A stretch of DNA of 64,000 nucleotides, from the NCBI GenBank assembly GCA_021773235.1, contig JAJFKL010000025.1, positions 59,858-123,857 on the forward strand. The letters are read 5' to 3'. The translations under genes and the position numbers were made by a program. Below, piece by piece: positions 28,912 through 38,614 of the stretch. Source of the stretch: Gammaproteobacteria bacterium. Lineage in GTDB: Bacteria > Pseudomonadota > Gammaproteobacteria > Eutrophobiales > Eutrophobiaceae. Positions within the stretch are counted from its first letter, which is position 1; each line of letters starts with the position of its first letter. Below the pieces are notes generated by a model. It worked only from the letters and a program-made list of their open reading frames with translations. It made no database searches and had not been told where the DNA came from.

Positions 28912-29685
28912 ATGGTACGCCTCAATTATACTGAGCTTGGTCAGGGTCGTCCGATAATTATATTACATGGTCTATTTGGTTCTGCGCGTAATTGGCAAGG
29001 GATTGCTCGATCCTTGGGTGAGAAACATCACGCTATAACACCCGACCTTCGTAACCACGGTCAATCACCACATGCGAATACCATGTCATATCAAGACATG
29101 GCTAATGATGTCATAGCGATTGCAGATGAACTCAAACTCAATGACATTATTATTGTTGGCCATAGCATGGGCGGTAAAGTCGCGATGACGGCTACATTAT
29201 CCGATCCCGGGCGTTTTACCGCTTTAGCCGTGATTGATATAGCACCGGTGAACTATACGCATGACTTTGATGTGTTAATTGCGGCTATGAATTCTTTAAA
29301 ACTGGAGACTATAAAAAACCGCACACAGGCTGAAGAGGTTCTAAATAAAGTCATTGATGATAAAGGCGTCATTCAACTACTTTTGCAAAACCTAGTTCGG
29401 TCGGAAGGTGGATTTAAATGGCGTATTAATCTGCAAGGCATTATGGCCAACCTGAACCTCATTGGACAATTTCCTGAGTCTTTAAATAATATTTCGTGTC
29501 GCTTACCTACGCTTTTTCTAGGTGGCTCAGAATCTGATTACCTGCGGAGTATTCATAATCCTGCAATTTATGAGTATTTCCCAGCAGCGGAGATCACTAT
29601 GATTAATGGCGCTGGTCATTGGCCACATGCCGAAAAGCCGACCGAATTCTTGAAACACATAAATTCATTCATCAATTTCGTCTAA
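28912..29685 (+). CDS. Alpha/beta hydrolase, YbfF-like esterase
   Basis: The 257-residue protein has a complete alpha/beta hydrolase fold. The oxyanion motif HGLFGSARNW is near residue 20, the nucleophile elbow GHSMGGK near 85, and the catalytic His in GAGHWPHAEKP near 235. The pattern DLRNHGQSPH near 46 is typical of the YbfF group, which hydrolyses short acyl-CoA or ester substrates. It begins 20 bp after lpd and is followed by argG after 60 bp, so it is probably read with lpd. The physiological substrate is unknown. Confidence 0.88.
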   Translation: MVRLNYTELGQGRPIIILHGLFGSARNWQGIARSLGEKHHAITPDLRNHGQSPHANTMSYQDMANDVIAIADELKLNDIIIVGHSMGGKVAMTATLSDPGRFTALAVIDIAPVNYTHDFDVLIAAMNSLKLETIKNRTQAEEVLNKVIDDKGVIQLLLQNLVRSEGGFKWRINLQGIMANLNLIGQFPESLNNISCRLPTLFLGGSESDYLRSIHNPAIYEYFPAAEITMINGAGHWPHAEKPTEFLKHINSFINFV

Positions 29686-29745
29686 GTGTTGATAGTTCTG
29701 GGCATACCGCTAGAATGAGCGCCTTTCCAAGATTGATTAAAGATA

Positions 29746-30960
29746 ATGACCACTAAAAAAATTAATAAAGTCGTTCTGGCCTATTCTGGCGGTCTCGACA
29801 CATCCGTGATTCTTACCTGGTTGAAGGATACCTACGATTGTGAAGTAGTGACCTTTACTGCCGATATTGGGCAGGGAGAAGAGGTTGAACCAGCTCGTGC
29901 TAAAGCTGAGCAGATGGGCGTCCAGGAAATCTTCATAGAGGATCTGACAGAGGAGTTTGTCCGCGACTATGTATTCCCTATGTTTCGTGCGAATACCATC
30001 TATGAAGGTGAATATTTATTAGGGACATCTATCGCAAGACCACTAATCGCCAAACGCCTGATCGAAATCGCTAATGAAACCGGTGCCGATGCAATTTCGC
30101 ATGGCGCTACCGGTAAAGGAAATGATCAAGTTCGTTTTGAATTAGGCGCATATGCATTAAAACCAGATGTACATGTTATTGCGCCATGGCGTGAATGGGA
30201 TCTGACTTCACGCGAAAAATTATTGACCTATGCAGAACAACAAGGCATTCCTATAGAAGCCAAACGAAAAGGTGCTTCACCTTATTCTATGGATGCTAAT
30301 TTGTTACACATATCTTATGAAGGTGGAGAGCTTGAAGACCCTTGGTGTGAACCAGAAGAATCAATGTGGAAATGGACCACCTCACCTGAGAAAGCACCCG
30401 ATACAGCAGAATCGATTGAACTGGAATTTAAAAACGGTGACCCAATTACATTAAACGGTAAAACATTATCTCCTGCGAAACTACTTGCCAGATTGAATGA
30501 GCTCGGCGGCAAACATGGTATAGGCCGTGATGATATTGTGGAAAACCGTTATGTTGGAATGAAATCACGTGGCTGTTATGAAACCCCAGGCGGCACAATT
30601 CTACTTAAGGCTCATAGAGCAATGGAATCATTAACGCTGGATCGTGAGGTGACTCACCTTAAAGATGAATTAATGCCGCGCTATGCAAAACTAATATATA
30701 ACGGTTATTGGTGGAGCCCTGAAAGGACAGCATTGCAAACATTGATTGATGAAACACAAAAAACGGTTAACGGTACCGTTCGTTTAAAGCTTTTTAAAGG
30801 AAGTGTTTCTGTTACTGGTAGAAAGTCTGAGTCAGATAGTCTGTTTGACGAGTCAATTGCTACTTTTGAAGATGATGCCGGCGCATATGATCAAAAAGAT
30901 GCTGACGGTTTTATCAAATTAAATGCCCTACGCTTAAAGATACAAGCCAGAAAAAAATAA
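29746..30960 (+). CDS. argG: Argininosuccinate synthase
   Basis: The 404-residue enzyme joins citrulline and aspartate with ATP in arginine synthesis. It is of normal length for type I ArgG. The N-terminal ATP-pyrophosphatase P-loop is [15 protein letters not shown], and [18 protein letters not shown] and [17 protein letters not shown] follow in the expected places. It ends in a strong terminator. A possible -10 (TAGAAT, near 29710) lies in the 60-bp gap after the esterase gene, so it may have its own promoter as well as read-through. Confidence 0.97.
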   Translation: MTTKKINKVVLAYSGGLDTSVILTWLKDTYDCEVVTFTADIGQGEEVEPARAKAEQMGVQEIFIEDLTEEFVRDYVFPMFRANTIYEGEYLLGTSIARPLIAKRLIEIANETGADAISHGATGKGNDQVRFELGAYALKPDVHVIAPWREWDLTSREKLLTYAEQQGIPIEAKRKGASPYSMDANLLHISYEGGELEDPWCEPEESMWKWTTSPEKAPDTAESIELEFKNGDPITLNGKTLSPAKLLARLNELGGKHGIGRDDIVENRYVGMKSRGCYETPGGTILLKAHRAMESLTLDREVTHLKDELMPRYAKLIYNGYWWSPERTALQTLIDETQKTVNGTVRLKLFKGSVSVTGRKSESDSLFDESIATFEDDAGAYDQKDADGFIKLNALRLKIQARKK

Positions 30961-30963
30961 TAT

Positions 30964-30990
30964 AAGGCGCTGCAAAGCGCCTTTATTTGT
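30964..30990 (+). terminator. Intrinsic terminator after argG
   Basis: AAGGCGCT (30964-30971) pairs perfectly with AGCGCCTT (30976-30983) around GCAA, followed by TTATTTGTT. Confidence 0.88.
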
Positions 30991-31058
30991 TGCCTGCTAG
31001 ATACATTCCTGTGCTTTTGTGAATTAAATCACATGTTTAGCAAGCTTATCTACAGCTC

Positions 31059-31100
31059 TGTGACCAGTATCACAACCCTCTCGGCATAATCCACTATATT
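31059..31100 (+). promoter_or_regulatory. CRP/Vfr-like site and promoter before the GGDEF-EAL gene
   Basis: TGTGA-CCAGTA-TCACA (31059-31074) has both perfect CRP half-sites at the standard 6-base spacing. TATATT (31095-31100) is a fair -10, giving a start near 31107 and placing the site centre about 40-41 bases upstream, the class II activator position. A CRP or Vfr gene is not in the window. Confidence 0.6.
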
Positions 31101-31141
31101 CTATAGACATATAACAAAGCGTTTATATATACGCTTTTGCA

Positions 31142-33613
31142 ATGAACTTAGAATATAGGAACAATAAAGTGGATACAGCAAACATTATCAATGAAAATAT
31201 AAACTCACAGAGTTCTCACCATACTCTGAATACTGATTATATTGAACACCCCATAGAACACGCGTTCAAAGATAGTGATCAAGCTTTACATTATCTATAT
31301 CAACAAGCTCCCGTTGGTATTATGTTGAACATTATTGCTGCTTTATTAGTGACCTGGTTTATTTTACCAACTACGCCAGATTATATTTATATTCCATGGT
31401 TATCTTTTATTACTCTAACTGCTTTTACACATACACTAGTAATTAAGGAGTTTGGCAAACATAAAAAGTCACTGCATTTAAATAATCAATGGGCTGTTTA
31501 TCAAACAATGATGGTAGGAATTTCTGCATTGACGTTTAGTGTCGGTTATTTATTATTCCTACCCTTAGCAAGCTTTTTTGTTCAGGTAATACTATTGTTA
31601 ACATTGGCAATTCTTTCAGTTGCCTATCTGCCCTTATTGTCTGTTTTTTTACCCTCCTACATAATCTATATTTCTACATTTATTTTCCCAATGATTTTTT
31701 GGATATACAGTATGACCCCAGAGAATGCTTATCCTACTGCAGCATTATTTGCTGTCACTTACTGCATATTAGTGGTTACTGCTAATTACTACTCTAAATC
31801 ATTACTGAATGCATTTGGCCTTGCCGGTGAAGTAAATGGGAAGGTTGATAATTTATACGGCATTATAGAAAAGACAAAGAATCTGAATGTTAACCTTTAT
31901 AAAGATAACCACGAATACATAAAAAAGAATGAAGTTGTCTCTCGTGAAAAACAACAAGCTGAAATAACATTACAGTCAATTGGTGAAGGCGTAATTTCTA
32001 CTGATCAGTTTGGTAGAGTTGTCTACATGAATCCGGTAGCAGAGATATATACTGGCTGGAGCGCAGACGATATAAAAGGCAAACACCTGTCGATGGTTTT
32101 AAACCTCGTTGATGAATCTAGCCACATTAAATTATCTAACCCTATTGAACAGTGCATTGAAAGCAATGCCACAATAAATAGTTCTGACAATTCAATACTG
32201 ATAAGACGTGATGGACTTGAGTATGCAATTGAATACAGTGCGACTCCAATAAAACAAGACAATAATATCCTTACTGGTTCCGTAATGATTTTTCGTGATG
32301 TCACAGAAAAACGAAGTATGGAGAAAAATCTAAACTGGCAAGCGACACATGACCCATTGACTGGATTAATAAATCGCCGTGAATTTGATACTCGTCTGGA
32401 TAAAATAATCTCAAGCACGAATAATTCAGATAGAGAACATGCTATTTGCTATATCGATCTTGATCGATTCAAATTGGTCAATGACAGTTGCGGTCATGAA
32501 GCTGGCGATGAACTTTTAAAAAAGATATCAGATCGATTAAAAAAGATAGCGCGTGATACTGATACAGTCGCAAGGTTGGGTGGTGATGAATTTGCAGTCA
32601 TCATGTACAGCTGCAACCTTGATAAAGCAAAGCTGATTGCTGAAATTTTTCGTGCCGAGGTCTTCAAGACCAAGTTCGACTGGCATGGGAAAAATTTTTC
32701 TATAACTGCAAGTATAGGCATAGTCCCACTTAACGACACCACCACATCTCTGACTGAGTTGAAAAGGGTTGCTGATTTAATTTGTTACCAGGCAAAGGAT
32801 GCTGGCGGAAATAGAATTGAAATATTAGAAACAGGAAAGTCACACTTTAAAAAACATACTGGTGAACTTAAAATCTTGGAAGAACTTCAGAAAAGTCTTG
32901 AAAAAGAAAACTTTAAACTATACACACAAAAAATAAAACCACTTGATGATTTAAACGACATACTTTTTTATGAAGTATTGTTACGTATGAAAAACACTGA
33001 AGGTGAACTCTTGTCAGCAAATAATTTTTTACATACTGCCGAGGCATACCATATGCTATCTGCTATAGATGACTGGGTATTAAAAGTTGTGATGGAAATG
33101 ATAGCGTATGGTAACCCTCTATTTAACAAGGCACATATGATTAGTATAAATTTATCACAACAATCTATTTTAAATGAAAAATTTATCAAATACGCCATTG
33201 ATACTTTTAATGATTATGATATTCCTGCCGGAAATATCTGTTTTGAAATTAATGAACCGCAGTTTTATGACAGCATGGAGCGCTTCAAACGTTTTGTTAC
33301 ACTCATGAAAAGACAAGGCTGCAAGATCGCTTTGGATAATTTCAATTACAATCCTGTCAGCATCAATACTGTTAAACAGTTAAATATTGATTATATTAAA
33401 CTCGATGCAAGACAATTTCTCAAAATGAGAAATAATCAAGACCATGACTTTAAGTTACTCGAATCTATAAATGATATTAACCACCTGATCGGTGCTCAAA
33501 CAATCATGAAATGTACTGATAGTAATGATATTGTCGAATCTTCATTTGAGATTGGTGCAGACTTTATACAGGGGTTTTCTATTGAACCACCGCAAGCATT
33601 AAATAACAGCTAG
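31142..33613 (+). CDS. Membrane PAS-GGDEF protein with degenerate EAL domain
   Basis: The 823-residue protein has about six N-terminal membrane helices (residues 55-230), a coiled segment, a PAS domain (about 275-385), GGDEF (about 400-560) and an EAL-like domain (about 575-820). The GGDEF site is intact (ARLGGDEF), with an inhibitory RDTD site five residues before it, so c-di-GMP synthesis is likely. The EAL part looks inactive: EVL replaces EAL, LDNFNYN replaces IDDFGTG, and the EGVE glutamate is missing. An AGGA eight bases before GTG 31169 makes that codon, ten residues in, a better start than ATG 31142, which lies behind a hairpin (31116-31137). Confidence 0.9.
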   Translation: MNLEYRNNKVDTANIINENINSQSSHHTLNTDYIEHPIEHAFKDSDQALHYLYQQAPVGIMLNIIAALLVTWFILPTTPDYIYIPWLSFITLTAFTHTLVIKEFGKHKKSLHLNNQWAVYQTMMVGISALTFSVGYLLFLPLASFFVQVILLLTLAILSVAYLPLLSVFLPSYIIYISTFIFPMIFWIYSMTPENAYPTAALFAVTYCILVVTANYYSKSLLNAFGLAGEVNGKVDNLYGIIEKTKNLNVNLYKDNHEYIKKNEVVSREKQQAEITLQSIGEGVISTDQFGRVVYMNPVAEIYTGWSADDIKGKHLSMVLNLVDESSHIKLSNPIEQCIESNATINSSDNSILIRRDGLEYAIEYSATPIKQDNNILTGSVMIFRDVTEKRSMEKNLNWQATHDPLTGLINRREFDTRLDKIISSTNNSDREHAICYIDLDRFKLVNDSCGHEAGDELLKKISDRLKKIARDTDTVARLGGDEFAVIMYSCNLDKAKLIAEIFRAEVFKTKFDWHGKNFSITASIGIVPLNDTTTSLTELKRVADLICYQAKDAGGNRIEILETGKSHFKKHTGELKILEELQKSLEKENFKLYTQKIKPLDDLNDILFYEVLLRMKNTEGELLSANNFLHTAEAYHMLSAIDDWVLKVVMEMIAYGNPLFNKAHMISINLSQQSILNEKFIKYAIDTFNDYDIPAGNICFEINEPQFYDSMERFKRFVTLMKRQGCKIALDNFNYNPVSINTVKQLNIDYIKLDARQFLKMRNNQDHDFKLLESINDINHLIGAQTIMKCTDSNDIVESSFEIGADFIQGFSIEPPQALNNS

Positions 33614-33618
33614 CGTAA

Positions 33619-34836
33619 TTAGCTTTTCAGCTTCTTTAGCAATATAGGTAATGTCATTGTTTGCGAAAACAAGGTAAAGATAACGACGCCATAGGCTATA
33701 GATTGAATCGTATACCAGTAATCCAACGTTAATGGTAATGACAATGCCAAGGCCAATGTAACCGTACCACGCACCCCACCCCATACTAGTATGGTTTGCT
33801 GCTGCAAACTAACAGCTTGAATGCCTGGTAATAATGATAAAAAAGGAAAGGAGCCAAATATAATTACAATTCTGGCAAAAATTACTGCCGCTATACCAAT
33901 CAATATCGCGAGCCATTGATCTATAAACATTCCTAATGTAATCGTGATACCCGCTAAAATAAAAATTAACGATTCTGCTATCTTGGCTAACAAAGACCAT
34001 AACTGACTAGCAAAGCTAGCCTCAGAAAATTGCTCCGTAAGTACTGCGCCCAATGTAAGACCACAAGCAAGCACAGCAATAACCCCTGAAAAATGCAGCA
34101 CATCTTCCGCCAGAATAAAAGAAGAATAAGCACTAAGAATACTAACGATTACAAATGACTGTTGATAATCTGATAGTTTAATAATCAAGAAAGCAACAAA
34201 TCCGATAACAATACCCGTAAGCAGCCCCCCAAGGAATACTTCAGAGAATCGTATCAATAACATAGTCCAGCTCGTAGTTTCCTGACTATGTGTCGCAATA
34301 CTAATTAGAATACTGAATAATACAATCGCAGTTGCATCATTAAATAAACTCTCTCCTTCCAACAATATTCGTAAACGCTCCGGAGCATTGGCTTTTTTTA
34401 GTAGTGAAATAACTGAAGCAGGATCTGTAGCCGATAATAATGCCCCTGTAATAAGCGCCGCTATCCATGGAAAGCCTGAGGCATGATCAATCCCCTTATA
34501 AAGACCTACTGCAGTTACTATTGTCGATAAAATCATTAAAGGTATAGCCATGATTAGTATCGGCACAAAATTTCTAAGGAGTGTCCTTAAGTTTATCTCT
34601 ATCGCAGATTGGAAAATCAGGATTGGCAGAATCACATAAAAGATAATTGTCTTGAAATTATCCCAGCGAATACCGGTATCAACATTAAATACACCGATGG
34701 TAATCTCTGAACCAATATAGCCTATAAATACTAGAACAATACTAAAAGGCACTCGTAGTTTATCGGCCAATGGTTCAAGCAGTGTAGAGACAATTAGCAA
34801 AGAAATAATTAATAGAAAGGCGTTGCTGGATAACAT
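33619..34836 (-). CDS. CPA1 family cation:proton antiporter (NhaP-like)
   Basis: The 405-residue protein has about 12 membrane helices. The CPA1 ion-binding motifs are present as LLSATDPASV near residue 135 and EGESLFNDATAIVLF near 160; the ND pair is the electroneutral CPA1 signature. It should exchange Na+ or K+ for H+ across the inner membrane and aid pH and salt homeostasis. There is no long C-terminal regulatory domain. It lies 80 bp downstream of the DoxX/HvfX gene on the same strand, and ends five bases from the convergent GGDEF-EAL gene with no visible terminator. Confidence 0.92.
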   Translation of the reverse strand: MLSSNAFLLIISLLIVSTLLEPLADKLRVPFSIVLVFIGYIGSEITIGVFNVDTGIRWDNFKTIIFYVILPILIFQSAIEINLRTLLRNFVPILIMAIPLMILSTIVTAVGLYKGIDHASGFPWIAALITGALLSATDPASVISLLKKANAPERLRILLEGESLFNDATAIVLFSILISIATHSQETTSWTMLLIRFSEVFLGGLLTGIVIGFVAFLIIKLSDYQQSFVIVSILSAYSSFILAEDVLHFSGVIAVLACGLTLGAVLTEQFSEASFASQLWSLLAKIAESLIFILAGITITLGMFIDQWLAILIGIAAVIFARIVIIFGSFPFLSLLPGIQAVSLQQQTILVWGGVRGTVTLALALSLPLTLDYWYTIQSIAYGVVIFTLFSQTMTLPILLKKLKS

Positions 34837-34916
34837 CGTAATCCTTAGCTGATATATCTAAACAACCTGTATTAATCTATTAAAATTAACACAGGTTATT
34901 CATTTTTATACTAAAT

Positions 34917-35522
34917 TTAATGTCTAAATTCCTTAGCTATCCAGTAATCGAGACTAGCGTATTTACCTGCACCTATAACTAATAAGGCCAGCAACATAAT
35001 GAAATAGGTGGCAGCAAATTCAATTCCATTATTAAGTATAACAAGTGGACCATTTTCAGTTAGCCAACTGTAGTTACCATGCTCTTTTAAAATATCTTTA
35101 GCACGATCAAGTCGATCAATTGCGCCCATCGATCTTTCAGTTGCAAAGAAGCCAGCTCCTTCTGCTATTGCAAGCCAACCATTTTGTATGTGCACGGTTA
35201 CTGCAGCAACAACCATCGTTGCCATAAGTGGAATTGATATCCATCGTACACCCAAGCCAAATAATAATAATATTGCGCCACCGGCTTCAGTCAATGAAGC
35301 CATCCATGCCAATAACGTTGGAAATGGTAGGCCTAATCCCCAATCAGGATTTCCAAACCATTCAATAGTGCTATCTATCGAACTAATTTTCTTTGACCCC
35401 GCCATCCAAAAGATCGGAACGAGATATAAACGAAGTAATAATGGCCCTATAAAACCAACTGCTTCCAGTATTTTCTCCAGAAGATCCTGAGCCCAATTCA
35501 TTAGATTTATTATTGCAGCCAT
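34917..35522 (-). CDS. hvfX: DoxX family membrane protein, HvfX-like
   Basis: About 201 residues with four to five membrane helices. Beyond general DoxX similarity, the sequence matches the HvfX group linked to copper-binding RiPP loci: LYLVPIFWMAGSKK near 35, WFGNPDWGLGLPFPTLLAW near 55, and LNNGIEFAATYFIMLL followed by YASLDYWIA at the C-terminus. I chose ATG 35522, six bases behind AGGAG, over a GTG one codon earlier. Its role in the pathway is not settled; membrane redox or export help is possible. Unlike typical loci, it is 5 kb away from hvfABC, at the end of the acetolactate synthase/aldehyde dehydrogenase/glutamate synthase gene string. Confidence 0.8.
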   Translation of the reverse strand: MAAIINLMNWAQDLLEKILEAVGFIGPLLLRLYLVPIFWMAGSKKISSIDSTIEWFGNPDWGLGLPFPTLLAWMASLTEAGGAILLLFGLGVRWISIPLMATMVVAAVTVHIQNGWLAIAEGAGFFATERSMGAIDRLDRAKDILKEHGNYSWLTENGPLVILNNGIEFAATYFIMLLALLVIGAGKYASLDYWIAKEFRH

Positions 35523-35591
35523 CACTAACTCCTATTACGGTATAAGTACAATTTATAGTTATTCAGTTCTATCAAATATTTCAACAGAAAT

Positions 35592-37088
35592 TCAGTTTAT
35601 TACATCTGGATGTAATTCATTTAATGCAGTGGATAATCCGTTATTCGTAACCACTCTTGCATGCCTTCTATCCAGTTCTCTTGGCGTTTTTACTCCACAC
35701 GAATGGGCAAGGACACCCACTTCTTTAGTCATGTTCTTTGCATAGTTCATTACTCGTATGGCTTTGTCCTCAGGATCCAAGCCTTTTTGCAATTTAAGCT
35801 TATGCGTAGTTATTCCTGTAGGACAGGTATTCTTATTACACTGTAATGCTTGTATACAACCTAAAGCAAACATAAACCCACGCGCTGAGGTTATAAAATC
35901 AGCACCAATGCATAATGCCCATGCTACATCTGTCGGTGTAATCAGTTTACCAGAGCTTACTACCTTGATGCGATCTCGTAAGCCATGTTCGTTTAATTTA
36001 TCTATAAGTAAAGGTAGGCTTTCACGTAATGGCAATCCCATGTCATCCATCAATGACATCGGTGCAGCACCTGTACCACCATCAGCACTATCTACCGTGA
36101 TAAAATCAGGTGCTGATTCAGCACCACGTTCATTTATTTCGACAAATAAATTATCCAACCATCCATATGCACCTATTACTGCTTTAAACCCAACAGGTTT
36201 CCCAGTTACATTTCGAACGCGGGTAATCATATCCAACAACTCTGAAATTGAATTTATGTCAGTATGACGATTCGGGCTAATTGCATCTGATCCAGGTTTG
36301 ATACCACGTATAGTCGCAATTTCATCAGTCACCTTTCCGCCAGGCAGTATTCCTCCTTTTCCCGGTTTTGCACCCTGACTCATCTTGATCTCGAACATCT
36401 TCACCTGTTCATGCGCAGCGGCTTCTCTTAATTTTGCGTCATTCAGGTTGCCTTCCAAGTCCCTAACACCATTTTTAGCAGTACCAATTTGAAAAACAAT
36501 ATCAGCACCACCTTGTAGATGATAAGGAGATAAACCACCTTCCCCTGTATTCATCCAACAACCTGCCATACGCGCACCATTTGATAAAGCCAATACAGCA
36601 GGTTTTGAGATTGCACCAAAACTCATACCTGAAATATTAAAGAGAGAAGTCGTCGTGTATGGTTTTTCACAATAGGGCCCTATAGTTACTGCTTTCGGTT
36701 CAACAGCATCTTGCCCCAGAGTCGGGAATGGGCAATTCACAAATAGCACAGTACCGGGTGGACGTAAATCTCGAGAAGAACCAAATGCAATTGTATTGTC
36801 TATATTTTTAGCTGCACGATAGGCCCATGATCGTTGAGCACGATTAAATGGCATCTCTTCCCTGTCTTGTGCAAAAAAGTATTGACGAAAAAATTCACCG
36901 ACATGCTCGAAAAAATAACGGAAACGACCAACAACAGGATAATTACGACGCACAGCCTGCTTGGTCTGATTAACGTCAATAATATAAATAACAATAACCG
37001 CCAACACACCGATACCGAGCATCAATATAAATAGGCCTGTCATCACTTCAAGAGTGGTCAGCAAGAATGCTTGCATCTCGTTGTTCAT
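35592..37088 (-). CDS. FMN-binding glutamate synthase-like protein
   Basis: The 498-residue protein begins with a membrane helix (about 10-38), followed by the FMN/Fe-S barrel domain of glutamate synthase large subunits. Family marks are SFGAISKPAVLALSNGA near 185, NTGEGGLSPYH near 205, MSQGAKPGKGG near 262, TVDSADGGTGAAP near 345, and the cysteine group CIQALQCNKNTCPTG near 425 that in GltB binds a 3Fe-4S cluster. It lacks the glutaminase and GXGXG domains, so ammonia-dependent or other oxidoreductase activity is more likely than true GOGAT activity. A perfect GGAGG precedes the ATG. It follows the aldehyde dehydrogenase gene by 59 bp. Confidence 0.88.
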   Translation of the reverse strand: MNNEMQAFLLTTLEVMTGLFILMLGIGVLAVIVIYIIDVNQTKQAVRRNYPVVGRFRYFFEHVGEFFRQYFFAQDREEMPFNRAQRSWAYRAAKNIDNTIAFGSSRDLRPPGTVLFVNCPFPTLGQDAVEPKAVTIGPYCEKPYTTTSLFNISGMSFGAISKPAVLALSNGARMAGCWMNTGEGGLSPYHLQGGADIVFQIGTAKNGVRDLEGNLNDAKLREAAAHEQVKMFEIKMSQGAKPGKGGILPGGKVTDEIATIRGIKPGSDAISPNRHTDINSISELLDMITRVRNVTGKPVGFKAVIGAYGWLDNLFVEINERGAESAPDFITVDSADGGTGAAPMSLMDDMGLPLRESLPLLIDKLNEHGLRDRIKVVSSGKLITPTDVAWALCIGADFITSARGFMFALGCIQALQCNKNTCPTGITTHKLKLQKGLDPEDKAIRVMNYAKNMTKEVGVLAHSCGVKTPRELDRRHARVVTNNGLSTALNELHPDVIN

Positions 37089-37147
37089 GTTTCCTCCAAC
37101 ATTATTTTTTGTCTAATACAAAATTAAATAGTTCATTGAATAACAAT

Positions 37148-38587
37148 TTAAATCGCGTTTGAACGCATAACCAACATTTTATCAATCTGCATATCATGCA
37201 TGGAATGAGGTATACCCCCAACCCCTAGCCCCGATTGTTTAAGCCCTGCAAACGGCATCCAGTCAACACGAAATGCGGTATGGTCATTGATCATTACTGC
37301 AGAGGCATCGATTCTTTTTGAAATGCCCAATGCTGTATCAATATTCCGACTAAACACAGATGCTTGAAAAGCGACCGGCAAGGCATTGGCTCGTTTTATA
37401 GCTTCATTCAGGTCAGAATAAGGATAAACGTTGATCACAGGACCAAATATTTCATTCTGACTTACCTTACTATTTTCAGGTGGGTCATAAAGCACTGTAC
37501 ATTCATAACACGATTCAGAGAGTCGATTGCCACCTGAAAGTACTTTTGTTCCCGCCGCTTTTGCTTCATTGATCCATTTTTCAATTCGATTTACTTCTGC
37601 CGGCCGAATTAATGGTCCAATCTCTGTCTCTTCTAGGGTTGGATCGCCAATATTTAATTTATCGGCCATCCCGGCAAGACGTCGTGCAAGATCTTCGGCA
37701 ATACTTTCATGGGCAAAGATACGTTGTACTGATACACACACCTGACCAGCATGATATAAACCGCCCTTGAGTAAGATAGGTAATGCATTTTCTATATCAG
37801 CATCTTCAGCCACGATCACAGGAGCTGCACCACCATGTTCCAATGCACAACGTGTACCCGGTGCCAATTTAGAACGCAACATCCAGCCAACCTTGGCACT
37901 ACCAATAAAACTAAAAAAACCGACTCGTTCATCTGTGACTAATTGTGTTGCTACATTCAAATCAGTTACCGTCAATGCCTGACACCACTCTTGCGGCAAA
38001 CCAGCCTCTCTCAATATCTCTACAAATCGAAAACAGGATAAAGGGGTATCTTCGGCTGGTTTAACAATGACAGGACAACCGGTTGCAATGGCAGGTCCAA
38101 CCTGATGAACTATTAGGTTCAATGGGTGATTGAAGGCACTAACTGCAACAACAACACCAATGGGTTCTTTAGTGGTAAATGCCAAACGATTGCTAGAGGC
38201 GGCGTTCAATCCCATTTGGATTTCTTCGCCTGTGTTTGTTCTTAAATGTTCAACACAAAGTTTGACTCCATCAATAGCACGAGCAACCTCGACCCGCGAA
38301 TCAAACAGTGGCTTACCACCTTCTCTCGCTGCTTTCATAGCCAGTTCTTCTAAGCGTGTTTGCATAATATGGGCAGACTTTTCCAATATCTCAATTCGTC
38401 TTTCTACCTCTAGCCAGGAATTACGATCACGAAACAAGCTATGCGCATTAGTCAAAGCAGTTTCAACGACATCACTATCAGCAGTATCCACTGTAGCAAT
38501 TACGCTACCATCGTAGGGTGCCTTTACCTCAAGCACAGCGTCACTGCTTGAAATACCGGGAACCATTAATGAATAATGTTCAGTCAT
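37148..38587 (-). CDS. NAD(P)-dependent aldehyde dehydrogenase
   Basis: The 479-residue enzyme is of the standard ALDH length. The catalytic cysteine lies in HAGQVCVSVQR near residue 285, the general-base glutamate in ALEHGGAAPV near 250, and cofactor binding in FIGSAKVGW near 225. The C-terminus has the FAGLKQSGLG motif. It oxidises an unknown aldehyde to an acid. It is packed between the acetolactate synthase-like gene (27 bp) and the glutamate synthase-like gene, so it is almost surely co-transcribed with them. The trio suggests work on a pyruvate-derived keto compound or aldehyde, but the pathway is not known. Confidence 0.93.
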   Translation of the reverse strand: MTEHYSLMVPGISSSDAVLEVKAPYDGSVIATVDTADSDVVETALTNAHSLFRDRNSWLEVERRIEILEKSAHIMQTRLEELAMKAAREGGKPLFDSRVEVARAIDGVKLCVEHLRTNTGEEIQMGLNAASSNRLAFTTKEPIGVVVAVSAFNHPLNLIVHQVGPAIATGCPVIVKPAEDTPLSCFRFVEILREAGLPQEWCQALTVTDLNVATQLVTDERVGFFSFIGSAKVGWMLRSKLAPGTRCALEHGGAAPVIVAEDADIENALPILLKGGLYHAGQVCVSVQRIFAHESIAEDLARRLAGMADKLNIGDPTLEETEIGPLIRPAEVNRIEKWINEAKAAGTKVLSGGNRLSESCYECTVLYDPPENSKVSQNEIFGPVINVYPYSDLNEAIKRANALPVAFQASVFSRNIDTALGISKRIDASAVMINDHTAFRVDWMPFAGLKQSGLGVGGIPHSMHDMQIDKMLVMRSNAI

Positions 38588-38614
38588 ACTTTTTTGTCCT
38601 CATTATAATTATTC

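Noticed and set aside
35758..36267. A 169-codon plus-strand open frame
   Set aside because: It is antisense to the glutamate synthase-like gene, which has complete family motifs; the frame has no recognisable domain.
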